A stretch of DNA of 64,000 bases from Flavobacterium sp. YJ01 (GTDB taxonomy: Bacteria; Bacteroidota; Bacteroidia; Flavobacteriales; Flavobacteriaceae), in assembly GCF_029320955.1 (NCBI RefSeq), contig NZ_CP119757.1:4774001-4838000 (forward strand). The letters are read 5' to 3'. The translations under genes and the position numbers were made by a program. The notes beneath the pieces were generated by a model, which had not been told where the DNA came from, did not search any database, and saw nothing but the letters and a program-made list of their open reading frames with translations. Position 1 is the stretch's first letter; every line of letters begins with the position of its first letter. Below, piece by piece: positions 26,975-36,309 of the stretch.

Positions 26975-28936
26975 ATGAAAAATATAAAAGTATTGGTTTT
27001 CCTGTTTTTGTTGTTTGAAAGTTATAATGCTCATTCACAAAAAACAAATTTTGAAGTCAGTTCTCCAAATGGAGAAATAAAAGTTTCAATCAATTTAGCA
27101 GATAAAATCTATTATGTTGTTTCGGCAGGAAATGAAACTTTAACAGAAAAAAATCATTTAGGATTAGTGCTAAAAAATGAAACTTTAGGTTCAAATCCGA
27201 AACTAATAAATAGCAAAACAGGAAAAATAAATGAAGTGATAAAACCTGCAATTCCAGTTAAATTTTCAACCGTTTCTAATTCTTATAATTATTTGCTTTT
27301 AAATTTTAAAGGAAATTATTCTGTTGAATTTAGAGCTTTTGACGAAGGAATTGCATATCGATTTATAACTTCCAAAAAAGGAGAAATTGAAGTTTTAAAT
27401 GAAGACTTCTCGATCAATTTTCCAACAAATTATTTCGTCCATTTACAGCAAACAGGAAATTTTAAAACCTCAAGCGAAGAAGAATATTCACATGTAAACT
27501 CTAGCGATTGGACTTCTTCCTCAAAAATGTCTACACTTCCTATTTTAGTTGATTCCAAAAAACAATACAAAATACTAATCAGCGAGTCTGATTTGTCCGA
27601 TTATCCGGGAATGTTTTTAAAAGGAACTGGAAAAGGCGCTGAATCTACATTTCCTAAAACACCTTTAGATTTTGGACCCGATGGCGACAGAAGTTTAAAG
27701 ATTTTAAAAGAAGCAGATTACATCGCAAAAACTTCTGGAACTCGAAATTTTCCTTGGCGTTATTTTGTCATTACAAAAAATGATAAAGAATTGATACAAA
27801 ATACCATGACATTAAAATTAGCTCCAAAAAGCGAAATAAAAGATACTTCATGGATCAAACCTGGACAAGCGAGTTGGGAATGGTGGAACGGCGCAACTCC
27901 TTATGGTCCAGACGTCAATTTTGTTTCAGGTTACAATTTAAATACGTATAAATATTACATCGATTTTGCTTCCAAATTTGGCATCAAATATATCATTATG
28001 GATGAAGGTTGGGCAAAAAGTACAACAGATCCGTATTCGCCAAATCCAGATGTAGACGTGCATGAATTGATTCGCTACGGAAAAGAAAAAAATGTTGGTA
28101 TTGTTTTATGGCTGACTTGGTTAACGGTAGATAAAAACATGGAACTTTTTAAAACTTTTAAAGACTGGGGAATCGCAGGCGTAAAAATTGATTTCATGGA
28201 TCGCAGCGATCAAGTAATGGTGAATTATTATGAAAAAGTAGTAAAAGAAGCTGCTAAAAATCAAATATTTGTAGATTTTCATGGCGCCTTTAAACCTTCT
28301 GGTTTAGAATATAAATACCCGAATTTACTTTCTTACGAAGGCGTTAGAGGAATGGAACAAATGGACGGCTGTAAACCAGACAATAGTGTGTATTTTCCTT
28401 TTATGCGAAACGCCGTTGGCCCGATGGATTATACGCCTGGAGCGATGATTAGCATGCAGCCAGAAGTATACAGGTCAGAGCGTCCTAATTCTGCAAGTAT
28501 CGGAACTAGAGCGTATCAAATGGCTTTATTTGTTGTTTTTGAAAGCGGTTTACAAATGCTTGCCGATAATCCAACCCTTTACTATCGTGAAAAAGAATGT
28601 ACAGAATTCATTACTTCTGTTCCCACAACTTGGGATGAAACAGTTGCTTTAGAAGCCAAAACTGGACAATACGCAATTGTAGCCAAAAGAAAAGGTTTAA
28701 AATGGTTTATTGGAGGAATTACAAACAATGCTGAAAAAGAACGAACATTCAAACTGAATCTTAATTTTTTAAAGAATGGGAAATCCTATAAAGTAACTTC
28801 ATTCGAAGACGGAATCAACGCGGGTTATCAGGCAATGGATTATAGAAAAAAGAATTTCGATATAAAATCGGGCGAAAGTATTGAAATCAAAATGGTTAGA
28901 AATGGAGGTTGGGCTGCAGTTTTAGAAGAAATTTAA
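26975..28936 (+). CDS. GH97 glycosidase, probably retaining alpha-galactosidase type
   Basis: This 653-residue secreted enzyme (signal peptide ending near AHSQ, residue 22) has the three-part GH97 layout: an N-terminal beta-sandwich (about 25-280, with FEVSSPNGEIKVSI and FRAFDEGIAYRF), a TIM barrel (about 290-560) and a C-terminal beta domain. In known GH97 enzymes the inverting alpha-glucosidase SusB uses two glutamates, whereas retaining alpha-galactosidases use an Asp nucleophile in a KIDFMD-like motif. Here VKIDFMD (Asp406) is followed by a conserved YEGVRGME (Glu455/Glu461), so the retaining alpha-galactosidase type is favoured. That subtype call comes from motif memory. It would remove alpha-galactosyl units from the target glycan. 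Confidence 0.88.
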   Translation: MKNIKVLVFLFLLFESYNAHSQKTNFEVSSPNGEIKVSINLADKIYYVVSAGNETLTEKNHLGLVLKNETLGSNPKLINSKTGKINEVIKPAIPVKFSTVSNSYNYLLLNFKGNYSVEFRAFDEGIAYRFITSKKGEIEVLNEDFSINFPTNYFVHLQQTGNFKTSSEEEYSHVNSSDWTSSSKMSTLPILVDSKKQYKILISESDLSDYPGMFLKGTGKGAESTFPKTPLDFGPDGDRSLKILKEADYIAKTSGTRNFPWRYFVITKNDKELIQNTMTLKLAPKSEIKDTSWIKPGQASWEWWNGATPYGPDVNFVSGYNLNTYKYYIDFASKFGIKYIIMDEGWAKSTTDPYSPNPDVDVHELIRYGKEKNVGIVLWLTWLTVDKNMELFKTFKDWGIAGVKIDFMDRSDQVMVNYYEKVVKEAAKNQIFVDFHGAFKPSGLEYKYPNLLSYEGVRGMEQMDGCKPDNSVYFPFMRNAVGPMDYTPGAMISMQPEVYRSERPNSASIGTRAYQMALFVVFESGLQMLADNPTLYYREKECTEFITSVPTTWDETVALEAKTGQYAIVAKRKGLKWFIGGITNNAEKERTFKLNLNFLKNGKSYKVTSFEDGINAGYQAMDYRKKNFDIKSGESIEIKMVRNGGWAAVLEEI

Positions 28937-28970
28937 AAACTAAAAACCATTCTAAAAAAAAGAAAATCTA

Positions 28971-31670
28971 ATGATTATACAGAATCAAAATAATACAAAA
29001 ATAAAACAGCTGTTTTTACTTTTTCTGTTAATGAGTTTCAGTAGTTATGCGCAAATTCCAGTAAATCTTAAATGCGAACATTTGGTAAATCCATTAGGAA
29101 TTGATGTTCGAGAACCGAGACTTTCTTGGCAATTTGATGGGAATAGAAAAAGTAGTTATCAAACCGCATATCAAATAGAAATTGCCACAGATTCAATAGC
29201 TTTAAGTAAAGAAAAAGCAACGGTTTGGAATACGGGAAAAGTAATTTCATCAGACATTTTAGTTTCATATAAAGGAGTATCTCTTCAATCTTTTACTACT
29301 TATTTCTGGAGAGTAAAAGTTTGGGATCAAAATGAGAAAATTCAAGTTTCAAAAATTCAGCGTTTTGAAACCGCCATGCTGAATTCTACCGATTGGAAGG
29401 GAAGTTGGATTTCAGATTCTCATGATATGAATTATAAACCAGCGCCTTATTTCAGAAAAGAAATTTCTACAGAAAAAACTATAAAATCAGCTCGTGTTTA
29501 TGTTGCAGCGGCGGGATTGTATGAATTTTATGTGAATGGAAAAAAAGTTGGAAATCGACTGCTAGATCCAATGATTACAAAATTCGATAGCCGAAACTTA
29601 TATGCAACTTTAGACATAACATCGCAATTGCAAAAGGGAAAAAACGCTTTCGGAATTTTATTAGGAAATGGCTGGTACAACCATCAATCGACGGCCGTTT
29701 GGAAGTTTGATAAAGCGATTTGGAGAAATCGTCCGCGTTGTTTGGTAAACATTAGAATTACTTATTCTGACAATACAACCGAAACCATAACAACAGATGA
29801 AACTTGGAAAACAGCAGATAGTCCCGTAATTTTTAACAGCATTTACACAGGCGAACATTATGATGCGCGAAAAGAAATCAGCAATTGGAATAAACCCGAT
29901 TTTGATGATAATAATTGGAAACAATCAATAGTTGTAAAATCGCCATCATCCAATTTGGTTTCGCAGCAATTGCATCCTATTCGGGTTACTACTCAATTAA
30001 AACCAACTAAAATTAATCGAGTAAATGATACTTTAACCGTTTTTACTTTTCCTAGAAACATTGCAGGAACAGTTCGTTTTTCTATAAAAAATGCAGTTGC
30101 AGGAACGATTTTCAGAATAAAACATGCAGAACTTTTGTATGAAAACGGAATGGTTGATCTTTCTAATATTGACTTGCATTATCGTCCAACGGATAATTCA
30201 GATCCTTTTCAGACGGATATTTTTATTGCGAAAGAAAATGGTAAGGAAAACTTTTCGCCAAAGTTTAATTACAAAGGATTTCAATTTGTTGAGGTAACTT
30301 CAAGCCGTCCGTTTAAATTAAATAAAGATTGCCTTTTGGCTCTCGAAATGCATAGTGACGTTCCTTCGGTCGGAAAAATTAAAACTTCGAATCCAGTTTT
30401 TAATAAAATTTGGGAAGCCACAAACAGTAGTTATCTAGCAAATTTATTTGGTTATCCGACAGATTGTCCGCAACGTGAAAAAAACGGATGGACGGGAGAT
30501 GCACAAATCAATATCGAAACGGGTTTATACAATTTTGACGGAATTACGATTTACGAAAAATGGCTTGCAGATCATCAAGACGAGCAGCAGCCAGATGGAG
30601 GAATTTCTAATATTGTTCCAAATCCTGGAGCTTTTGGATATGAATTTGCAACTGGACCAGATTGGACAAGTTCGATTGCTATAATTCCGTGGAAAATATA
30701 TGAGTTTTATGGAGATAGCAGTTTGCTCAATAAATTGTATCCCAACATAAAAAAATATGTGGATTTGATTGATCAAAAATATCCAACTGGCGTTACAGAT
30801 TGGGGATTAGGCGATTGGGTTCCTGTAAAAACTCAAAGTTCAAAACCGCTCACTTCGACAATGTATTATTATGCAGATGCCTTGATTTTAGCCAAAACAG
30901 CCAAATTATTCGGTAAAACAAGCGACGCAGAACACTATTTTAAATTAGCAGAAAAAATTAAAAAAGCATTCAATAATCAGTTTTTTAATCCATCAACAAA
31001 CTTGTATGCGAGCGGAACACAAACCGAGTTATCTGGTTCATTGTATTGGGGATTGGTTCCTGATGAATTCAAACAAAAAGTAGCCGATAATTTATATAAA
31101 AAAGTGCAAGAAACTAATTTTCATTTGGATGTTGGTTTACTTGGAACAAAAGCTTTACTTAATGCGTTAAGCGAAAACGGTTATGCCGATGCAGCATATA
31201 AAATCGCTTCTCAAGAAGATTTTCCGTCTTGGGGTTATTGGATCAAAAATGGAGCTACAACTTTGTATGAAAACTGGCCGCTACATGTGGAGAAAAATGA
31301 TGCTTCCTTGAATCATATTATGTTTGGAGAAATAGGAGCATGGATGTACAAAGGTTTGGGTGGAATTTTTCCAGATGAAAATTTACCAGGTTTTAAGCAT
31401 ATTATTTTAAAACCAAATTTTGTAAACGGACTAGATTATTTTGAATCTGAACATGAATCGCCTTATGGTAAAATTGTCTCGAACTGGAAACGAAAAAGAA
31501 ATAAAATAGTGTACAAAGTTGTTGTGCCACCAAATTCAAATGCTAGTTTTTATTTAGAAAGAAATAGCACTTTTTCTTGCAATTCAAAAGATATAAAAAT
31601 AAGTGATGAGGGATTGTATAAAGTGATTCAGCTAAAATCAGGAAAATATTCATTTAGAATTAAAAACTAA
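28971..31670 (+). CDS. GH78 alpha-L-rhamnosidase, secreted
   Basis: This 899-residue enzyme should release alpha-L-rhamnose from a glycan. A signal peptide ends near SSYAQ (residue 28). The domain order of GH78 is visible: an N-terminal Fn3-like domain (LKCEHLVNPLGIDVREPRLSWQF, FTTYFWRVKVWD), a Bac_rhamnosid_N beta domain (about 160-320, ARVYVAAAGLYEFYVNGKKVG), a concanavalin-like domain, the (alpha/alpha)6 barrel with catalytic segment DCPQREKNGWTGDAQ (498-512) and the C-terminal sandwich (WMYKGLGGIFPDE...FKHIILKP). Length is normal. Its presence in a mannanase operon is the main hint that the substrate is rhamnosylated. Confidence 0.93.
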   Translation: MIIQNQNNTKIKQLFLLFLLMSFSSYAQIPVNLKCEHLVNPLGIDVREPRLSWQFDGNRKSSYQTAYQIEIATDSIALSKEKATVWNTGKVISSDILVSYKGVSLQSFTTYFWRVKVWDQNEKIQVSKIQRFETAMLNSTDWKGSWISDSHDMNYKPAPYFRKEISTEKTIKSARVYVAAAGLYEFYVNGKKVGNRLLDPMITKFDSRNLYATLDITSQLQKGKNAFGILLGNGWYNHQSTAVWKFDKAIWRNRPRCLVNIRITYSDNTTETITTDETWKTADSPVIFNSIYTGEHYDARKEISNWNKPDFDDNNWKQSIVVKSPSSNLVSQQLHPIRVTTQLKPTKINRVNDTLTVFTFPRNIAGTVRFSIKNAVAGTIFRIKHAELLYENGMVDLSNIDLHYRPTDNSDPFQTDIFIAKENGKENFSPKFNYKGFQFVEVTSSRPFKLNKDCLLALEMHSDVPSVGKIKTSNPVFNKIWEATNSSYLANLFGYPTDCPQREKNGWTGDAQINIETGLYNFDGITIYEKWLADHQDEQQPDGGISNIVPNPGAFGYEFATGPDWTSSIAIIPWKIYEFYGDSSLLNKLYPNIKKYVDLIDQKYPTGVTDWGLGDWVPVKTQSSKPLTSTMYYYADALILAKTAKLFGKTSDAEHYFKLAEKIKKAFNNQFFNPSTNLYASGTQTELSGSLYWGLVPDEFKQKVADNLYKKVQETNFHLDVGLLGTKALLNALSENGYADAAYKIASQEDFPSWGYWIKNGATTLYENWPLHVEKNDASLNHIMFGEIGAWMYKGLGGIFPDENLPGFKHIILKPNFVNGLDYFESEHESPYGKIVSNWKRKRNKIVYKVVVPPNSNASFYLERNSTFSCNSKDIKISDEGLYKVIQLKSGKYSFRIKN

Positions 31671-31682
31671 ATAATCATTATT

Positions 31683-33008
31683 ATGAATAAAATAGTATTA
31701 TGGGCAATTACGGCCGCATTGGCAGGCTTTTTATTTGGTTTTGATACCGTTGTTATTTCGGGCGCAGACAAAAAACTTCAGGAATTATGGCATAGTTCAG
31801 ATGCATTTCACGGTGCTGTAGTAATGGCGATGGCATTGTGGGGAACTGTAGCTGGTGCAATTTTTGGAGGAATTCCAACCAATAAGCTTGGAAGAAAGAA
31901 AACATTGATTTGGATAGGAATTTTGTTTCTGGCTTCTGCGATTGGTTCGTCATTAGCAAACAATCCGTGGATTTTTGCTTTTTTCCGTTTTTTAGGCGGA
32001 TTAGGAATTGGCGCTTCAACTATCGCCGCACCTGCGTATGTTTCTGAAATTTCTCCTGCAAAAGATCGAGGCAGATTGGTTTCTTTATATCAATTTAATA
32101 TCGTTTTGGGAATTTTAATGGCTTTTCTTTCTAATTATTTACTAAAAGATGCCGGAGAAAATGCTTGGCGATGGATGCTTGGTATAATGGCTTTTCCAGC
32201 ATTTTTTTACACATTAATTGTTTTTACAATACCAGAAAGTCCGAGATGGCTAATATCGCAATCTAAATTTTCTGAGGCAGAATTAGTTTTAAAGAAAATA
32301 GATCCAACTGCAAAAATTGAAGATCTATTGCACGAAATGCATTTTTCAGAAAATGAAAATAAAGAAGAAAAAAAAGAAACCATATTTCTGAAAAAATATA
32401 GATTTCCGCTTTTGCTGGCATTTTTAATCGCTTTGTTCAATCAGTTTTCTGGAATAAATGCCTTTTTATATTACGCACCAAGAATTTTTGCGGAAGCAGG
32501 ATTAGAAGAAAGTGCGGCTTTAATGAGTAGCGTCGGAATCGGAATCACAAATTTAATATTTACACTTATTGGAGTTTTTCTAATTGATGTTCTAGGAAGA
32601 AAAGTTTTAATGATTATAGGATCAATTGGTTATATTATTTCTTTAGGATTGGTATCTCTTGCTTTTTTCTTAAAATGGCAAGGCATACAAGTTCCGCTTT
32701 TCTTATTTTTATTTATTGCTTCGCACGCCATTGGGCAAGGCGCTGTAATTTGGGTTTTTATTTCAGAAATTTTCCCAAATCATTTGCGAGCTAGCGGTCA
32801 GGCATTTGGTTCATCAACACATTGGGTTTTGGCGGCAATTATTCCGTCTATGATTCCGTTTTTATTTTCAACAATTGGAGCCGGAACTGTTTTTCTTATT
32901 TTTACTTTAATGATGATTCTGCAATTGCTTTTTGTAGTGTTTATGATGCCTGAAACAAAAGGAAAATCGTTAGAGGAACTTCAGAGCACCATATTCAAAC
33001 AAGATTAA
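31683..33008 (+). CDS. MFS sugar-porter family transporter (inner membrane)
   Basis: This 441-residue inner-membrane sugar-proton symporter type protein has twelve predicted hydrophobic segments. Sugar-porter signatures are visible: FGFDTVVISGA in TM1, the GRKK loop after TM2, RFLGGLGIGAS and the APAYVSEISPAKDRGRLVSLYQ segment in the first half, PESPRWL before the central loop, FNQFSGINAFLYYAPRIF in TM7 and the C-terminal PETKGKSLEEL. It starts 12 bases after the rhamnosidase stop. It would carry a released monosaccharide (mannose, galactose or rhamnose) from the periplasm into the cell, where the ROK kinase could act on mannose. Confidence 0.93.
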   Translation: MNKIVLWAITAALAGFLFGFDTVVISGADKKLQELWHSSDAFHGAVVMAMALWGTVAGAIFGGIPTNKLGRKKTLIWIGILFLASAIGSSLANNPWIFAFFRFLGGLGIGASTIAAPAYVSEISPAKDRGRLVSLYQFNIVLGILMAFLSNYLLKDAGENAWRWMLGIMAFPAFFYTLIVFTIPESPRWLISQSKFSEAELVLKKIDPTAKIEDLLHEMHFSENENKEEKKETIFLKKYRFPLLLAFLIALFNQFSGINAFLYYAPRIFAEAGLEESAALMSSVGIGITNLIFTLIGVFLIDVLGRKVLMIIGSIGYIISLGLVSLAFFLKWQGIQVPLFLFLFIASHAIGQGAVIWVFISEIFPNHLRASGQAFGSSTHWVLAAIIPSMIPFLFSTIGAGTVFLIFTLMMILQLLFVVFMMPETKGKSLEELQSTIFKQD

Positions 33009-33044
33009 TTCCATTAAAAAATATATAATATAAATAATTAGATT

Positions 33045-34187
33045 ATGAATAAAAGAAAAGGAAGTATTCTACTTTTTGCAGCAATAGTACTGTTCTCTAG
33101 TTTTTCATTTATAAAAAGAAGTGAAAAGCCAAAAAACGATTTTTATAAAAAGGAAATGGAAAGTCTGAATGTTGCGATTGAAAATAATTTTCATGATAAG
33201 GCTTCTGGTTATTATTTCGTGGATTTAGATCCGGCAAAAAGAGAAACGAAATTTGGACATAAAAGAGAATACAGTTGGTTATGGGCACTTTGTGCGATGT
33301 TTGAAGCTTCTAACGAAATTGAAAAAGTAGATAAAAAGGCAAACTTAGTCGATGGCATTTTCAATAGTATGCAGCCTTATTATGATCCTTCGCCACCGAA
33401 ACCGGGTTATGGTGAATATATTGTAAAATTGAGCAAAGGTCAGCGATATTATGATGACAACCAATGGATTGGAATAACGGCTTTGGATATTTACGAAAGA
33501 ACCGGCAAGAAATCTTATTTCGATTTAGGAAAATCAATGTATGATTTCATGATGACGGCATCAGACAATGCGCTTGGAGGCGGATTGTACTGGAGAGAAA
33601 ATGATTTTGAAACGAAAAATACCTGCTCAAACGGACCTGGAATTATTGTTGCCTTAAAAATGTACAAAGCCACAAAGGACAAAAAATACCTTGAAAATGC
33701 GATAAAGATTTACGATTGGACAACTCAAAAACTACAGACTCCTTCAGGTTTATTTTACGATAATATAAAGGTTAAAGATGAAACTATTGGAGAAACCGTA
33801 TTCTCTTATAATACAGGAACTATGCTGCAGTCTAGTGTCTATTTATACGAATTGACGGGAGACAAAAAGTATCTTGAAAAAGCAAATAAAATGGCAGAGA
33901 GTTCTTTAGACTATTTTTATAAAAGCGGAAAATTTAGAGACGGATATTGGTTTAATGCTGTTTTGCTTCGTGGTTATATGCATCTTTTAAAATATAATAA
34001 AGATCTAAAATACATTTCAGGATTTAAAAAATGTTTGGATAATGCGATTAAAGACAATAAAAATGCAAAAGGATTATTTGAAGCAGATAATGGTGAATAC
34101 AATTTAGTAGAACATGGCGGAATGCTCGAAATTCTGGCTCGATTTGCACATCTTGAAGAACAGTACGATTTGTCAAAATTGAAATAA
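33045..34187 (+). CDS. GH76-family alpha-1,6-mannanase (second, probably periplasmic)
   Basis: This second GH76-type protein of 380 residues is only loosely similar to the one at 17834. An N-terminal hydrophobic segment (residues 7-23) lacks a lipobox cysteine, so it is probably periplasmic or membrane-anchored. The catalytic double aspartate is in YYDDNQWIGI (Asp137-Asp138), and the GGGLYWRE, NTCSNGPGIIVALKMY and FSYNTGTMLQ segments match the GH76 fold. With the surface GH76 this gives the two-compartment backbone cleavage known from Bacteroides yeast-mannan systems: limited cutting outside, then full depolymerisation inside. The start lies 36 bases after the transporter. Confidence 0.88.
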   Translation: MNKRKGSILLFAAIVLFSSFSFIKRSEKPKNDFYKKEMESLNVAIENNFHDKASGYYFVDLDPAKRETKFGHKREYSWLWALCAMFEASNEIEKVDKKANLVDGIFNSMQPYYDPSPPKPGYGEYIVKLSKGQRYYDDNQWIGITALDIYERTGKKSYFDLGKSMYDFMMTASDNALGGGLYWRENDFETKNTCSNGPGIIVALKMYKATKDKKYLENAIKIYDWTTQKLQTPSGLFYDNIKVKDETIGETVFSYNTGTMLQSSVYLYELTGDKKYLEKANKMAESSLDYFYKSGKFRDGYWFNAVLLRGYMHLLKYNKDLKYISGFKKCLDNAIKDNKNAKGLFEADNGEYNLVEHGGMLEILARFAHLEEQYDLSKLK

Positions 34188-34217
34188 TGTTAGCAGTATA
34201 AAATAAAATTTAGAATC

Positions 34218-35351
34218 ATGAACAAATTTCAATTAAGTATAAGCTTGTCATTTTTAATCTTATTCGGCTTGACTGAAAATATATTGGCTCAAAACAAAAA
34301 TTCGGCTAAAAAAGTGTCCATTAAAAAAGAAATGATGGGACAAGTTAGCGGAGAAGATGTTTTTCAATATACGTTACAGAATAAAACCGGAATGCAGGTT
34401 CAATTAATTACTTATGGAGCGGCAATTACAAATATTGTCACACCAGATAAAGATGGAAAAATGAGCAGTGTCGTACTTGGTTTCGATTCGCTTTCGCAAT
34501 ATGCAAGTAATGACAACTCGTTGATGGGCTCTACGGTTGGTCGTGTTGCTAATCGCATATCAGATAAGAAATTCACACTTGATGGAAAAGAATTTACTCT
34601 TTCTTCAGATATTCATGGCGGTGTAAATGGTTTTGATAAACATGTTTGGAAAGCCAGAGAAATTTCAAAAAAGAATGAACCATCAGTCGAAATGACGTAT
34701 TTAAGCAAAGACGGAGAGGAAGGTTTTCCGGGTAATTTGTCTGTTTCGGTAACGTTTACACTCAAAAATAATAATGATTTGGTTATTGATTATATGGCAA
34801 CTACAAATAAAGCAACGCCATTAGTTCTGACTAATCATACTTATTTCAATCTTTCAGGCGGAAAAGAAACGAAAGCATTAAACACAGAATTAACCGTTTT
34901 TGCCGATCAGTTTTTGGAGTTTAAAGATGGAAGTATGCCAACGGGAAAAATCCTGAATGTAAAACAAACGCCTTTCGATTTTACTTCTCCTAAAACGATT
35001 GGGAAAGAGATAGAAAAAGTGCAGCAATATACAAATGGATACGATGTTACTTTTGTTTTGCGAAATCAAACTGGTAAATTAGCTCTCGCTGCAAAAGCTT
35101 TCGAACCTTTAAGCGGTCGTGAATTGGAAGTTTACACAACGGAGCCGGGTGTTGTATTTTATTCTGGAAACTGGCTGAGCGAAAAAGTAAAAGGACGCAA
35201 CAACGTTCCTTACACAAAAAATGGTGCATTTTGCTTGGAAACAATGCATTATCCAAACTCAATCAATACGCCTGCTTTTCCAAATACAGTTTTGCGTCCT
35301 AATGAAATTTTTACTTCTCAAACCATTTATAAATTTGTTGTTCGAAAATAA
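34218..35351 (+). CDS. Secreted aldose 1-epimerase (mutarotase)
   Basis: This galactose-mutarotase-like protein of 377 residues interconverts alpha and beta anomers of free aldoses. An N-terminal signal peptide (ending near ILAQ, residue 25) puts it in the periplasm, unlike cytoplasmic GalM. Catalytic features are present: the GRVANRI segment (109-115), His133 in DIHGG, His207 in TNHTYFNLSG and the general base Glu341 in FCLETMHYPNS. It is the last gene of the glycosidase operon. It would help convert sugars released with one anomeric form into the form the MFS transporter takes up. Confidence 0.93.
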   Translation: MNKFQLSISLSFLILFGLTENILAQNKNSAKKVSIKKEMMGQVSGEDVFQYTLQNKTGMQVQLITYGAAITNIVTPDKDGKMSSVVLGFDSLSQYASNDNSLMGSTVGRVANRISDKKFTLDGKEFTLSSDIHGGVNGFDKHVWKAREISKKNEPSVEMTYLSKDGEEGFPGNLSVSVTFTLKNNNDLVIDYMATTNKATPLVLTNHTYFNLSGGKETKALNTELTVFADQFLEFKDGSMPTGKILNVKQTPFDFTSPKTIGKEIEKVQQYTNGYDVTFVLRNQTGKLALAAKAFEPLSGRELEVYTTEPGVVFYSGNWLSEKVKGRNNVPYTKNGAFCLETMHYPNSINTPAFPNTVLRPNEIFTSQTIYKFVVRK

Positions 35352-35475
35352 GCCACTTTTTTTCAGAAACTATAATTTACGGTTGAGAAGTAAATAATGT
35401 TACTTCGGTGATTTTAAAAGAGCTTATGCTGATTAATTGAGGAATTTTGCTGGATTAATGCTTAATGACAATTTT

Positions 35476-36309
35476 ATGACGTCACCACTAACTATAATTG
35501 CTGCAACCAATTTTTCAGCGATTGCAAACAATGCCGTTACATATGCTGCGGGACTTGCAAAAGCTACAGGAGCAAAACTTATTTTATTTAATTCATTTTC
35601 CTTGAGCGTTCACAGTGCAAATTCGCATATTACTGCAGATGCCATGCAGAAACAAATCGAAAAGGCAATTTCAAGATTAGAAGGTTTAGCCCAACAAACG
35701 GCTGAAATGTTTAAGATTCAAACAGAATCAATTTGTACATATTCTTTTTTAGAAGATGAACTTCCTAAAATTATTGAAAATACAAAAGCAGATGTAGTAG
35801 TAATGGGAATGGCAGAACGTTCTTTTGAACAGGAATTATTAGGAAACTCAACAACATCGGCAATAAAAAACCTCCATGTTCCAGTATTGGCAGTTCCAGA
35901 AAAAGCAAGGTTCTTAAATATAAAAAAGGTTTTGTATGCCTGTGACAGCTTGAGTTTTTCTGCGATAAAAAGATTCAGCTGGATTAAAAATGCTCTTGGA
36001 GATTTTGGCGCTGAAATTGAATTTTTTAGTGTAGACGAAAAGCTGGATGATTTAAAAGAGGAACAGCATAGAATTTTAATGAACTCTAATATAGAAAAAG
36101 AGTTTGAAGATGTCAAATACCTTTATAAAACAGTAAGATCTAATGCAGTTATAGACGAAATTAGAAAGGAAATTAAAAATTACGAAGCAGATTTGTTAAT
36201 TATGGTGCCTCAAAAGTATGGTTTTTGGGATTCTCTAGTTCATAGAAGTAAGACTAGGATTTTAGCAGCAGGTCTGGATATTCCGTTATTGTCATTTCCA
36301 AATTATTAA
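35476..36309 (+). CDS. Tandem universal stress protein (UspA-like)
   Basis: This cytoplasmic protein has two Usp domains (about residues 1-145 and 150-277 from the chosen start). ATG 35476 gives MTSPLTIIAATNFSAIANNAV, where the first beta strand begins at once. ATG 35458 is also in frame and possible. The first domain carries a VVMGMAERSFEQELLGNSTTSAI segment resembling the G-2x-G-9x-(S/T) nucleotide-binding signature. The second is more divergent. It is separated from the epimerase by 124 bases with no clear terminator. It is probably unrelated to glycan use and more likely linked to stress or energy sensing. Confidence 0.85.
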   Translation: MTSPLTIIAATNFSAIANNAVTYAAGLAKATGAKLILFNSFSLSVHSANSHITADAMQKQIEKAISRLEGLAQQTAEMFKIQTESICTYSFLEDELPKIIENTKADVVVMGMAERSFEQELLGNSTTSAIKNLHVPVLAVPEKARFLNIKKVLYACDSLSFSAIKRFSWIKNALGDFGAEIEFFSVDEKLDDLKEEQHRILMNSNIEKEFEDVKYLYKTVRSNAVIDEIRKEIKNYEADLLIMVPQKYGFWDSLVHRSKTRILAAGLDIPLLSFPNY

